DNA of 64,000 nt. Source: an uncultured Prevotella sp. (GTDB taxonomy: Bacteria > Bacteroidota > Bacteroidia > Bacteroidales > Bacteroidaceae). The stretch lies in the NCBI GenBank assembly GCA_902800365.1, contig CADCEF010000006.1:1-64000 (forward strand), in the 5' to 3' direction. This document shows positions 28,077 through 36,900 of the stretch, piece by piece. The translations under genes were made by a program, and so were the position numbers. Under the pieces are notes generated by a model that made no database searches, was not told the DNA's origin, and worked only from the letters and a program-made list of their open reading frames with translations. The first letter of the stretch is position 1; every line of letters starts with the position of its first letter.

Positions 28077-28285
28077 CGGCAATAAGTGATACTATGCCAT
28101 GTCATCAAGATGAAAATATGGACATATTCAGGGTTATAAAAATGTTATCTGTTTGATTATCAACAAGTTAGCCAAACCCGCCACCACCAATTAATATGGA
28201 TAGTATCAAGATAAAATATGATGATTTCTATCCATAAAAATGACTAAAAAACTAATAAATATAGTGTTCTTTACAAATTAATGAT

Positions 28286-28293
28286 TATCTTTG
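28286..28293 (+). promoter_or_regulatory. -7 box of the PUL 2 regulator gene
   Basis: TATCTTTG followed by CAACC, only 15 bp before the ATG at 28309. The upstream in-frame TTG overlaps this box, which rules it out as a start. Confidence 0.65.
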
Positions 28294-28308
28294 CAACCAC
28301 AAACAACA

Positions 28309-29976
28309 ATGATAACTAAAATGACACGGTTCATATTCTTAATAGTACTTTTGGGCTTTAGCCGCATCGTAGCTGCTGCTGAGAAGCCAGACTTTGACTC
28401 GCTGTATCATCAACTGGACAAAGCCATCGAACAACTTGACGACCGTTTGGCCGAACGCCAGGAACAGATAAACTCATTAAAAGCACAATACGTCAAAGCC
28501 CACGACCCTATGAGGCGTTACTTGCTTGCCGAGGATCTGTTTGATGCGTATCGCAAACTGAAGAACGATTCGGCTTTGGCCTATGGCAATCTGTGTATCA
28601 GGCTGGCAGACAAAATGGGGCGTGCCGACCTGAAAAGAGAAAGCTATATCCGTTTGGCTCAGCAGTATGTAGAGAGCGGTGCCTATGGTGAAGCAGAAAA
28701 GTATTTCGAACTGGTGGATGCAGAGCAACTGAGGGCAGACGATGTAAAGGCAGCCTATTTCGACGGATTGAATCATCTGTATGGCGAGTTGGCATTCTAC
28801 AGCAGCGATGCTGATTTTAAGCAGCAGTCATATAAGCGCTCTGATGCTTATCGCGATTCTATTATTAATATGGCTGATACCACCTCTATCCTTTGGCTAT
28901 CGAAAAAGGTATCGCTACTGTTTACACGCAACCAGTTTGAAGAGGCTATGCACTACAGCGATATCTGGAAGACGAAGGTAGAGCCAGAAACACCTGACTA
29001 TGCCTATATGGCCTATATCCGCTCTGAAATCTATCGACGTTTAGGTAATAGCGATATGGAACGTTATTGGCTGGCTTCATCGGCCAACAGCGACCTGCGA
29101 TGCGGCATTATGGACCAGGCATCGCTATGGATGCTGGCAGGAAAACTGAGTTCTGAGGGCGATTTGGAACGCGCCTATCGCTATGTGGAGTGCTCGTGGC
29201 GATGCGCCACCATGTTCAATGCCCATCTGCGCAGTTGGCAGATATCGCCTGTGCTCACGGTGATTAATGATAATTACAAGAACCAGTTGCGAAACACCAA
29301 CCACCTGTTGCGAGTCTTGGTGGGAGCCGTTAGTTTCCTGGCGTTGGTGCTGTTTGGCTTGTATATTTATGTACGACGTAAGCGTAGACAACTGGCTGCA
29401 GCCCGTAATGAGTTGAAAGAGGCCAACCTGGAATTGGTTTCACTCAACGAACAGCTATCCGACAAGAATCAGAAGCTGCTAACTACCAACATCCTGCTTT
29501 CGGATGCCAATCGTGTAAAGGATGAGTATATCGGTAAGTTCCTGAGTATCTGCTCCGATTACATCGATAAACTCGACAACTACCGTATCAAAGTACATCG
29601 CAAACTCAAAGCAAACCAGTATTCCGACCTTTTGCGTATGACGGGGTCTGAACAATTAAAGGAAGACGAGTTGAAGGAGTTGTTCGATAACTTCGATGCA
29701 GTATTCCTGCGCCTGTTCCCAACGTTTGTTGATGAGTTCAACAGTCTGCTAAGACCTGAGGAGCATATCGTACCTTCGAGCAAGAGCCGACTGAATACCG
29801 ATTTGCGCATATTTGCCCTTATCCGACTGGGTATTGACGAGAGTTCAAAGATAGCCGAGTTCCTCCACTACTCGCCTAACAGCATCTACGCCTATCGCGC
29901 CCGCATCAAAAACAAAGCCGCCGGCAACCGCGACGACTTTGAGCAAAGAGTAAAGGAGATAGGTATCCAAGGATAG
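28309..29976 (+). CDS. Membrane TPR regulator with C-terminal HTH (DUF6377-like)
   Basis: A 555-aa protein from the ATG at 28309. A signal peptide (FIFLIVLLGFSRIVAAA) leads a periplasmic helical TPR-like domain (about 25-325). One membrane helix follows (LVGAVSFLALVLFGLYIYVRR region), then a coiled coil (ARNELKEANLELVSLNEQL), and a cytoplasmic domain. The C-terminus, DLRIFALIRLGIDESSKIAEFLHYSPNSIYAYRARIKNKA, reads as a LuxR-like helix-turn-helix. This layout is known in Bacteroidetes next to SusCD operons, often labelled DUF6377, and is taken to be a transcription regulator that senses periplasmic ligands. It diverges from the PUL 2 susC gene, which it probably controls. No hybrid two-component system is present. 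Confidence 0.8.
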   Translation: MITKMTRFIFLIVLLGFSRIVAAAEKPDFDSLYHQLDKAIEQLDDRLAERQEQINSLKAQYVKAHDPMRRYLLAEDLFDAYRKLKNDSALAYGNLCIRLADKMGRADLKRESYIRLAQQYVESGAYGEAEKYFELVDAEQLRADDVKAAYFDGLNHLYGELAFYSSDADFKQQSYKRSDAYRDSIINMADTTSILWLSKKVSLLFTRNQFEEAMHYSDIWKTKVEPETPDYAYMAYIRSEIYRRLGNSDMERYWLASSANSDLRCGIMDQASLWMLAGKLSSEGDLERAYRYVECSWRCATMFNAHLRSWQISPVLTVINDNYKNQLRNTNHLLRVLVGAVSFLALVLFGLYIYVRRKRRQLAAARNELKEANLELVSLNEQLSDKNQKLLTTNILLSDANRVKDEYIGKFLSICSDYIDKLDNYRIKVHRKLKANQYSDLLRMTGSEQLKEDELKELFDNFDAVFLRLFPTFVDEFNSLLRPEEHIVPSSKSRLNTDLRIFALIRLGIDESSKIAEFLHYSPNSIYAYRARIKNKAAGNRDDFEQRVKEIGIQG

Positions 29977-30038
29977 TTACGAAAATCCCATGAAATGTGC
30001 AAGTGATTTATTTGGAAATTTTTTCTTCAAAAATGGCT

Positions 30039-30394
30039 TAAGCCGTCACTTTGTCAGTTAAGCTGCTGATAATTAGGTAGTTAACCGGTGACGGCTTACC
30101 TTTTTAGCCGTCACCTTGCCGTCACTTTTTGGGGCTTTTCATCATAATGTCCGTATATTTCAAAATCATTTAAATAGCAGTTTCAGCATGTTTAACATAG
30201 TGGAACTATCAGTTCCATGGGAAGGAACTGTTAGTTCTGCCCGATGGAACTGTCAGTTCCACCTCGCGTTACTATTTGCGAACTTATTGATAATCAGCAC
30301 AATATGCCACTTTTCGGGCTAATTATGGCATGAATAACGATGATAATGACGGTAAAGTGACGACAAAGTGACGGCTAAAAAGGCAAGCCGTCAC
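30039..30394. repeat. Non-coding element with 41-nt imperfect terminal inverted repeats
   Basis: The 518-bp gap 29977-30494 has no convincing gene. Positions 30088-30128 and 30354-30394 are inverted copies with 38 of 41 matches. TAAGCCGTCAC at 30039-30049 is a further inverted copy of the left arm's outer part (30088-30098). The word CCGTCAC, or its complement, occurs at least six times. The 225-bp core holds three short hairpins (30201-30261). The shape is that of a miniature mobile element or a large structured RNA; no -7 box or open frame was seen in it. Confidence 0.75.
30201..30261. repeat. Three 17-nt hairpins at 22-nt spacing (non-coding)
   Basis: Units begin at 30201, 30223 and 30245. 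Each has two 7-nt arms and a 3-nt loop, with 5-nt spacers: TGGAACT-ATC-AGTTCCA, AGGAACT-GTT-AGTTCTG and TGGAACT-GTC-AGTTCCA. The outer two are perfect. The second has mismatches at its base. Confidence 0.8.
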
Positions 30395-30494
30395 TATCTA
30401 ACATGCTGAAAATCAATAGCATATATACAAAAGTGCCAGCTTTAGCTATTTTTTAAACAATTTCTTTTTGAAAAAATGTCTTATATCACATTTT

Positions 30495-31151
30495 TTACAT
30501 AAACTCGTATTCTGTGGGGTCGTCGATACCTGCTGCTGCGAGGGCCTCTTTGCGCTCTACACAGGTGCCGCACTTGCCACAATGCTTGTCGCCACCACGA
30601 TAGCACGACCAGGTTTCTGCATAGTCGATACCCAGTTCCTTGCCTCGTGCAGCAATTTCAGCTTTGGTCATGTTGCAATAGGGCGAGAGCAGTCGCACAC
30701 CGTTATATGTTCCTGCATGAGCAGCCTGATCGAAAGCCTTAACAAACTCTGGACGACAGTCTGGATAGATGGTGTGGTCGCCTCCGTGATTGGCCATCAT
30801 CACATACTGCAGATTGTTTGACTCAGCCATTCCTGTGGCTACAGCCAGCATGATGCCATTGCGGAAGGGAACAACAGTCGACTTCATATTCTCATCAGCA
30901 TAATGCCCCTCTGGGATAGCATCATCGCCTGAGAGAAGAGAGCTGCGGAAATACTGACCCATAAACTCCAAGGGGATAACCAGATGCTTGATGCCCAATC
31001 GCTCACAATGCATGCGGGCAAAGGGTATCTCCTTGGCATTATGATTGCTGCCATAATCAAAAGATATAGCTAAAGCTATACGGTCCTGATAATCATATAA
31101 CAAGGTGGTTGAATCGAGTCCACCGCTCAGAATCAATATACAGTCTTTCAT
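30495..31151 (-). CDS. queC: 7-cyano-7-deazaguanine synthase
   Basis: A 218-aa cytoplasmic ATP-dependent enzyme that converts 7-carboxy-7-deazaguanine to preQ0 in queuosine biosynthesis. The PP-loop LSGGLDSTT is at residue 8. Residues VVPFRNGIML and ANHGGDHTIYPDCRPEF are family signatures. The C-terminal zinc site has the expected four cysteines in CYRGGDKHCGKCGTC. Length is normal. No other que gene lies in the window. It diverges from the GH92 gene. Confidence 0.95.
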   Translation of the reverse strand: MKDCILILSGGLDSTTLLYDYQDRIALAISFDYGSNHNAKEIPFARMHCERLGIKHLVIPLEFMGQYFRSSLLSGDDAIPEGHYADENMKSTVVPFRNGIMLAVATGMAESNNLQYVMMANHGGDHTIYPDCRPEFVKAFDQAAHAGTYNGVRLLSPYCNMTKAEIAARGKELGIDYAETWSCYRGGDKHCGKCGTCVERKEALAAAGIDDPTEYEFM

Positions 31152-31171
31152 ATTTTCTCTGTTTTTGGGTG

Positions 31172-31179
31172 CAAAAATA
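31172..31179 (-). promoter_or_regulatory. -7 box of queC
   Basis: The minus strand reads TATTTTTG followed by CACCC, a match to TAnnTTTG, 21 bp before the queC ATG. Confidence 0.55.
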
Positions 31180-31185
31180 CTAAAT

Positions 31186-31217
31186 AATTATCAATTATCT
31201 ATTTTCAATTATCAATT
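31186..31217 (+). repeat. Heptanucleotide repeat between queC and GH92
   Basis: AATTATC at 31186, 31193 and 31207, with a diverged unit at 31200 and a partial unit at 31214, gives exact 7-nt spacing. The same heptamer is repeated at 21796-21826. Confidence 0.7.
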
Positions 31218-31223
31218 TTTATG

Positions 31224-31231
31224 TATCTTTG
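31224..31231 (+). promoter_or_regulatory. -7 box of the first GH92 gene
   Basis: TATCTTTG ends only 4 bp before the ATG at 31236. The in-frame ATG at 31221 overlaps the box and cannot be transcribed from it. Confidence 0.65.
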
Positions 31232-31235
31232 CAGC

Positions 31236-33929
31236 ATGAAACTAAAAACAATTGTTACAGCTGTATGTTTGCTGCTTTGTTCGATGGTGAGCTTGGCGCA
31301 AAGGCCACGGGTAGGCGAACGCAGTTCGGGAATGGTTTGGCAGTATGTTGATCCACGTATTGGCAGCGAGGGTGTGGGCAGAACATTCCCTGGTCCGTCG
31401 ATGCCTTTTGGTATGTGTAAACCTGGTCCTGACTGCACCATTAAGCCCAATGCCGGTTGGGCCAAGATGCCGGAGGTAGTTACAGGATTCTCGCAGACTC
31501 ACGTGAGTGGAACTGGTGGTGGACAGAAGTATGGTAATATACTGATACAGCCGTTTATTAATGGTGAGAGCAATGACTTTTCGCAGAAAAGAATAAACGA
31601 AGAGTTTGCGCTGGGATATTATGCCACCACATTCGAGAGTGGCATCCGTACAGAGATAACAACCTCAGAACGTTGTGCTTTCTATCGCATACATTATCCA
31701 GCAAAACATATCTCTAACCTCTCACCTCTCACCCCTCACCTCTTAATTGATGCCACACATTATCTGGGCAAGAACCCTGTGCCTGATCTCCGAGAGCAAC
31801 AGCAGTTTGTTGGCAGCGAGGTTGAGATGGTGAGCAACCATGAGATTCGTGGCTATTCTCGCATTCGTGGCGGATGGAACAACGGCGATGCCTATACTGT
31901 TTACTTCTGTCTGATAAGCGATAAGCCATTCAAAAAGAAGAACGAAAACACCGTTGAGTTTGCTGATACCTTACTAAATATTAAGGTAGGAATATCGTAC
32001 GTTAGTGAGCAACAGGCTAAGCGCAACATCCCTACTTGCGATTTCGATACCCAGCTGCAAAAGCTCAGAACCTGCTGGGAGGCCCTTTTGAGTCGCATCC
32101 AAATAAAAGGCTCTGAGGCTGATAAGCGCATGTTCTACACAGCTCTTTATCACACCATGATAATGCCTGTGGATAAAACAGGCGAAAACCCCAAATGGAC
32201 TGAGCGCCCCTACTACGACGACTACTACGCCATCTGGGATACTTATCGCTCAAGTTCACCACTTATAACGCTTATCGACCCTAAACGCGAGGCTGAGATA
32301 GTAAACTCGCTGCTAAACATCTATAAACGAGAGGGTTACATGCCTGATGCCCGTAGTGGCGACTGCAACGGACGCACCCAAGGCGGATCGAATGCTGAGG
32401 TGGTGATAGCTGATGCCTTTGCCAAAGGCGTTGAGGGCATCGACTACGATTTCGCCCTCGAAGCGATGCTGAAGGATGCTGAGGTTGACCCAGGTGCCGA
32501 CCACGAGAAGCACGGACGAGGCGGACTGCACGAATACCTGAAGTATGGCTATCTGCCCTACGGCATCGACCGTGCAGGTACCCGTACCATCGAGTATGCC
32601 TACGACGACTATTGTATCGCACTGGTTGCCAAGGGGTTAGGGCGCATGGATATCTACGAGCGCTACCTCAAGCAATCGCAGAACTGGAAGAATCTGTGGC
32701 GTGCCGACTATGAGTGGGACGATGTGAAAGGCTACATCATGCCTAGAGATGCTGATGGCCGTTGGCTCGACTCTGTGCCCTGGGGCAAATCAAAGGTGTA
32801 TCATCCGCTGATTCCTTACACACCTATCACCAAGGTTGCGCCTTGGTATCTGCCTTGGTGGAGTACCTTCTTCTATGAGGCACTATCAGCCGAATACTCT
32901 TTGAGCATACCTCACGATGTACCAGGACTGATTGAGGCTTGTGGCGGAGCTGAGATCTTCCGCAAGCGACTGGATATGTTCTTCGATCGCAAGCGCTACA
33001 ACGTGGGCAACGAACCATCGTTCCTCACACCTTGTCTCTACCATTGGATTGGTCGACCTGACCTTACTTCGGATAGAGTCAGGAAGATTATCAGCGAGAA
33101 TTACAACGACAAACCTGACGGACTGCCAGGAAACGATGATAGTGGCGCCATGAGTTCGTGGTTGGCTTTCCACATGATGGGACTATATCCCAACGCAGGT
33201 CAGAGCTATTATCTGATGCATGCCCCGCTGATTGCGGAGTGGACCATGCAGCTGGCCAACGGCAAATCGCTGCATGGAATAGTAAAGGGCAAAGGCACTC
33301 ACTTTGAGAAAGTAACCCTTAATGGCAAGCTTTTGAGCGACGCTCGACTGGAGCATGCCGACCTGATGCAAGGCGGAGAACTGGTGTTCTACGTTTCAAA
33401 CAAGAGTATCAAAGAGGGAAACAATCTGTTTCCTACGGAGAAACAAACTGTTTCTGCCAAGGAAACTACTAGTTTCTCGGTAGGAAACTACTCAAAGCCT
33501 ACACCATCGCTCAAAGCGGCCATCAGCTTTACGCTCAACAAGCAGTTCCGCACTTGGCCATTAACCTACGCATGGCAAGGCGACACTATGATAGTAACCT
33601 GCAAGGAGGCTACATACAGAATACCTCGTGCCATCGTAGAGAATGGAAACATGTTCTGTTGGGAGATGCCATCTGCTGATGGTGCTATCTACGATGCCAA
33701 AGGCACTTTCGCCTTTATCTCTTATAAGGCATTCAGAGAGTTGGAGCAGAATGGCGTGACCATCTATGATGGTATCACTTGGAGATTGATTGACAGATCG
33801 GACGTCACCCTACATGTGATGGCTGATATCGATCGCACAGAGATGTGGATTAAGTGCGACGACCATCTGCCATTGGTATTAGAGATGCGCCACAACCCAC
33901 TTGGAATAGATTGGACTATAGACGAATGA
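31236..33929 (+). CDS. GH92 alpha-mannosidase
   Basis: An 897-aa exported enzyme (signal MKLKTIVTAVCLLLCSMVSLAQ). The start at 31236 follows the -7 box by 4 bp, so the mRNA may be leaderless. GH92 blocks are intact: YVDPRIGSEGVGRTFPGPSM, PFGMCKPGPD, GFSQTHVSGTGGG, YAIWDTYRSSSPLITLI, GNEPSFLTPCLYHW with the general acid Glu593, and GNDDSGAMSSW with Asp634-Asp635. The family consists of Ca2+-dependent exo-acting alpha-mannosidases, mostly alpha-1,2, acting on N-glycans or yeast mannan. Two surface loops are built from repeat DNA (31714-31741 and 33417-33499). The fused GH92 gene follows after 4 bp in the same operon. Confidence 0.92.
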   Translation: MKLKTIVTAVCLLLCSMVSLAQRPRVGERSSGMVWQYVDPRIGSEGVGRTFPGPSMPFGMCKPGPDCTIKPNAGWAKMPEVVTGFSQTHVSGTGGGQKYGNILIQPFINGESNDFSQKRINEEFALGYYATTFESGIRTEITTSERCAFYRIHYPAKHISNLSPLTPHLLIDATHYLGKNPVPDLREQQQFVGSEVEMVSNHEIRGYSRIRGGWNNGDAYTVYFCLISDKPFKKKNENTVEFADTLLNIKVGISYVSEQQAKRNIPTCDFDTQLQKLRTCWEALLSRIQIKGSEADKRMFYTALYHTMIMPVDKTGENPKWTERPYYDDYYAIWDTYRSSSPLITLIDPKREAEIVNSLLNIYKREGYMPDARSGDCNGRTQGGSNAEVVIADAFAKGVEGIDYDFALEAMLKDAEVDPGADHEKHGRGGLHEYLKYGYLPYGIDRAGTRTIEYAYDDYCIALVAKGLGRMDIYERYLKQSQNWKNLWRADYEWDDVKGYIMPRDADGRWLDSVPWGKSKVYHPLIPYTPITKVAPWYLPWWSTFFYEALSAEYSLSIPHDVPGLIEACGGAEIFRKRLDMFFDRKRYNVGNEPSFLTPCLYHWIGRPDLTSDRVRKIISENYNDKPDGLPGNDDSGAMSSWLAFHMMGLYPNAGQSYYLMHAPLIAEWTMQLANGKSLHGIVKGKGTHFEKVTLNGKLLSDARLEHADLMQGGELVFYVSNKSIKEGNNLFPTEKQTVSAKETTSFSVGNYSKPTPSLKAAISFTLNKQFRTWPLTYAWQGDTMIVTCKEATYRIPRAIVENGNMFCWEMPSADGAIYDAKGTFAFISYKAFRELEQNGVTIYDGITWRLIDRSDVTLHVMADIDRTEMWIKCDDHLPLVLEMRHNPLGIDWTIDE
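31714..31741 (+). repeat. Fourfold heptanucleotide repeat inside the first GH92 gene
   Basis: Four 7-nt units of the form CTCACCT (first CTAACCT, third CTCACCC). They encode the loop SNLSPLTPH, with the reading frame kept. Confidence 0.7.
33417..33499 (+). repeat. Hairpin array at 22-nt spacing inside the first GH92 gene
   Basis: Units start at 33417 (GGAAACA-ATC-TGTTTCC), 33439 (AGAAACA-AAC-TGTTTCT) and 33461 (GGAAACT-ACT-AGTTTCT). A half unit, GGAAACT-ACT, starts at 33483. Arms are 7 nt, loops 3 nt and spacers 5 nt, the same geometry as the non-coding array at 30201. Three periods equal 66 nt or 22 codons, so the frame is kept. The segment encodes NLFPTEKQTVSAKETTSFSV. Confidence 0.8.
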
Positions 33930-33933
33930 AGAT

Positions 33934-36900
33934 ATGAAAAAACTACTGATAGCTACCTTATTATTTGTTTGCACCCAGGCTTTTGCGCAGAAATCGCCAG
34001 AGCAAATGGGTGGCGTGTATCATGCCTATCCCATAGAGACGGGCACAGAAAAGCCTCAACTGCAGTCGGCCCCTGCCGGCTATGAGCCATTCTATATTTC
34101 GCACTATGGCCGACATGGTTCGCGATGGCTCACTAACGATGGCAGATACCTGTGGGTGAACCAGCATTTCGATGACGACAAGAATCTGACCAAGCTTGGC
34201 AAGAACGTCAAGAAACGCTTGGCCAAGGTGTGGAAAAACGCCAAAGGCAACGGTGGACAACTGACTGCTCTTGGCGCCCGTCAGCATCGAGGCATCGCAC
34301 GCAGAATGTTTCACAACTTCCCACAACTGTTTACAAAAGATGCGCACCTGACTGCCCACAGCAGTACTGTGGGACGCTGTAGGGCGAGCATGCTCGCCTT
34401 CCTAGATGAACTAGAGCAACTAGCAAGGCTAGACAAAACAGCCCCCATCACCCGAGAGGAAGACATGTCCTGGATAGCCTACACCTCGCCAGAGGAGAGG
34501 GAGTTAGAACATCGCACACACGTACCTCTAAACATATCGCCAGACAGATTCATCAAAGCACTCTTCGTTGATCCATCGAAAGTTGCAGAGCCCAGCAGAC
34601 TGCTTACAGAGATGCATACCATCGCATCGGACATGCAGGATGTAGAGTTGGATGTATCGCTCTACGACATTTTTACGTCTGAGGAACTGGAGGCTGTCTA
34701 CAATAAGAACAATCGCAACATGACGCTGATTCATGGCGACAGGATTGAGAACGAAGGCATACCAGCCCGTTGCGCCATCTCGCTGTGGCAACGCATTGAG
34801 ACTGAGGCAGATGCAGCCATCAAACGTGGAGGCACGGGGGCCGATCTTCGCTTTGGTCACGATTCGAATCTCTATCGTCTGATGACGCTGATGGGAATAA
34901 ATCTACGAGGCGAGGACTACAACTATATGGACGAGATTCTGCCTATGGCAGCTAATCTGCAGATGGTGTTCTATCGCAATAAACAAGGCGATGTAGTGGT
35001 GCAACTGCTGCACAACGAGAAGTCGATAGGCTTTAAAAGTTGGCAAGAGCTTAAGCAACAGGTAAACGATCGCATCCACTATTATGAGCATCTTCGCCAA
35101 CTCTGCGCCTTGAACACCATGGTGGGTACAGCCCCTGCCAATACCAAGACAGCAGGACTTTTTGGCAAGGGCTCTGAGGAACACGGACAGACGCTGCCAG
35201 CAGTACTCGTGCCCAACGGTCAGAACTTCTGGACTCCCCAGACTCAGGATACAGAGAAGAAGTGCATTGCACCTTATTATTATACTGACTCGCTGTTTCA
35301 GGGCATACGCAACAGCCACTGGATAGTTGGTGGTTGCACGCAGGATTATGGTTCGTTCACCCTTGCTGCACTTGGTGGCAAACTGCGCAAAGCGCCCACA
35401 GAGCGAGCCACTCGCTTCTTGCATTCAGAAGAGACATCGCATCCTCACTACTATGCAGTCCGTCTGCCAAACGAGCGACTGAAACTGGAAGTTACAGGTT
35501 CCAGCCATTCTGCCATCTTCCGTATCACGCCAGAGGTTGATGGACCTATACACATCGTATTGAATCATAACAGCGACTACCACGAGGGCTATCTGCAGAT
35601 TGACAATCAGGCAAAGACCATCTATGGCTACAACCCTGTGCATCGCATCTATCAGGGTTGGGGCGAACAAGCTGGTTTCGAAGGCCATTATCTGTTGCAG
35701 GCCTACGATGAAATCAAGGATTTTGGCATCGACAGCCTTTGTGCCTGGTTCACCTTCGATGGTAAGGCCAATCAGCCCATCATCCTGAAAGCAGCCTCAT
35801 CGTTCACATCTAAACAGGGAGCCTACGACAACTTTGCCTTCGAGGCCGAGGGGCATGACTTTGAGAGTATGATGGCCCAGACAGCCCAGCAATGGATAGA
35901 CCGTCTGCACACCATCGATGTTGAGGATACAGATATCGCCAAAGTGAACCAATTCTATGGCGCACTTTATCGCTGCAGCTTCCTCCCTCGCGAAATGAGC
36001 GACGTAGATGGCAGTTATCCTTCCTTTTCCTGCGGCAAAATTGCCGCAGGAAAAGGAAGAAAGTACTACGGCGACTTCTCGATGTGGGACACCTATCGCG
36101 CTCTGCATCCACTCTATACGCTGATTGCCCCCAAGGAGTCAGCCGATATGATGCAATCGCTGGTAACCATGTACGAAGAAGGTGGCTGGCTGCCAATCTT
36201 CCCCTGTTGGAACTCGTACACAGCAGCTATGATTGGCGACCATTGTAGCGCCGTTCTGGCTGATGCCTATATAAAAGGTATCAGAGACTTTGACTACGAG
36301 AAGGCCTACGAAGCGATGCGCAAGAATGCTTTCGAGACACCAGCCAACTTCGATGATTACAAGAACGGTATGGGGCGCAGAGCACTCACATCGTATCTGA
36401 AATATGGCTATATCCCCTTGGAAGATGGTGTAAAAGAGGCCTTCCATCAGGATGAGCAGACATCACGCACTCTGGAATATGCCTTCGATGACTTTACTGT
36501 GGCCCAGCTAGCTGAAGCACTTGGCAAGGAGAGCGACTACAACAAGCTGATACGTCGCTCAGAGAATTGGCGCAACGTCATCAATCCCAAGACAGGCTAT
36601 TGCGATGGTCGCCACTCTCCAAAGCAAATATCTCGCAAGAAGACAGATGGCGGCCTTTTCGAAGGCAATACAGACTTCATCCATCGCAAGTCGTACATCA
36701 CAGAAGGCGCCACTTGCCACTATACCTGGTATGTACCACAGAATGTAGACGGACTTGTTGAGGTTCTTGGAGGCAAAGAGAAGTTCGAGTCCAAACTCGA
36801 TTCCCTGTTTACAGAAGGGCGCTATTGGCATGGCAACGAGCCCTGCCATCAGATAGCCTATCTCTACGATTTTATTGGCAAACGCGAAAAGACCATCGAG

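Larger units (their letters stand above)
27898..28308. other. Divergent control region between PUL 2 susC and its regulator
   Basis: There is no coding sequence in these 411 bp. The susC side holds a very AT-rich leader. The middle contains two direct repeats, ATCAAGATGAAAATATG at 28104-28120 and ATCAAGATAAAATATG at 28205-28220, and one inverted repeat, TATGGATAG / CTATCCATA at 28195-28203 and 28228-28236. Each gene has its own -7 box. The repeats are plausible operator sites for the adjacent regulator. Confidence 0.6.

Noticed and set aside
28291-28308. Upstream TTG start for the PUL 2 regulator
   Set aside because: The codon overlaps the -7 box, so it would not be in the transcript. The same argument removes upstream frames at pyrG (55814) and GH92 (31221).
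30201-30261. CRISPR array
   Set aside because: Repeats are 17-nt palindromes with 5-nt spacers, far too short for CRISPR, and there are no cas genes.
34383-34398. 16-bp palindrome GGCGAGCATGCTCGCC in the fusion gene
   Set aside because: It lies within the phosphatase reading frame (RASMLAF), is short, and no second copy was noticed; chance is a sufficient explanation.
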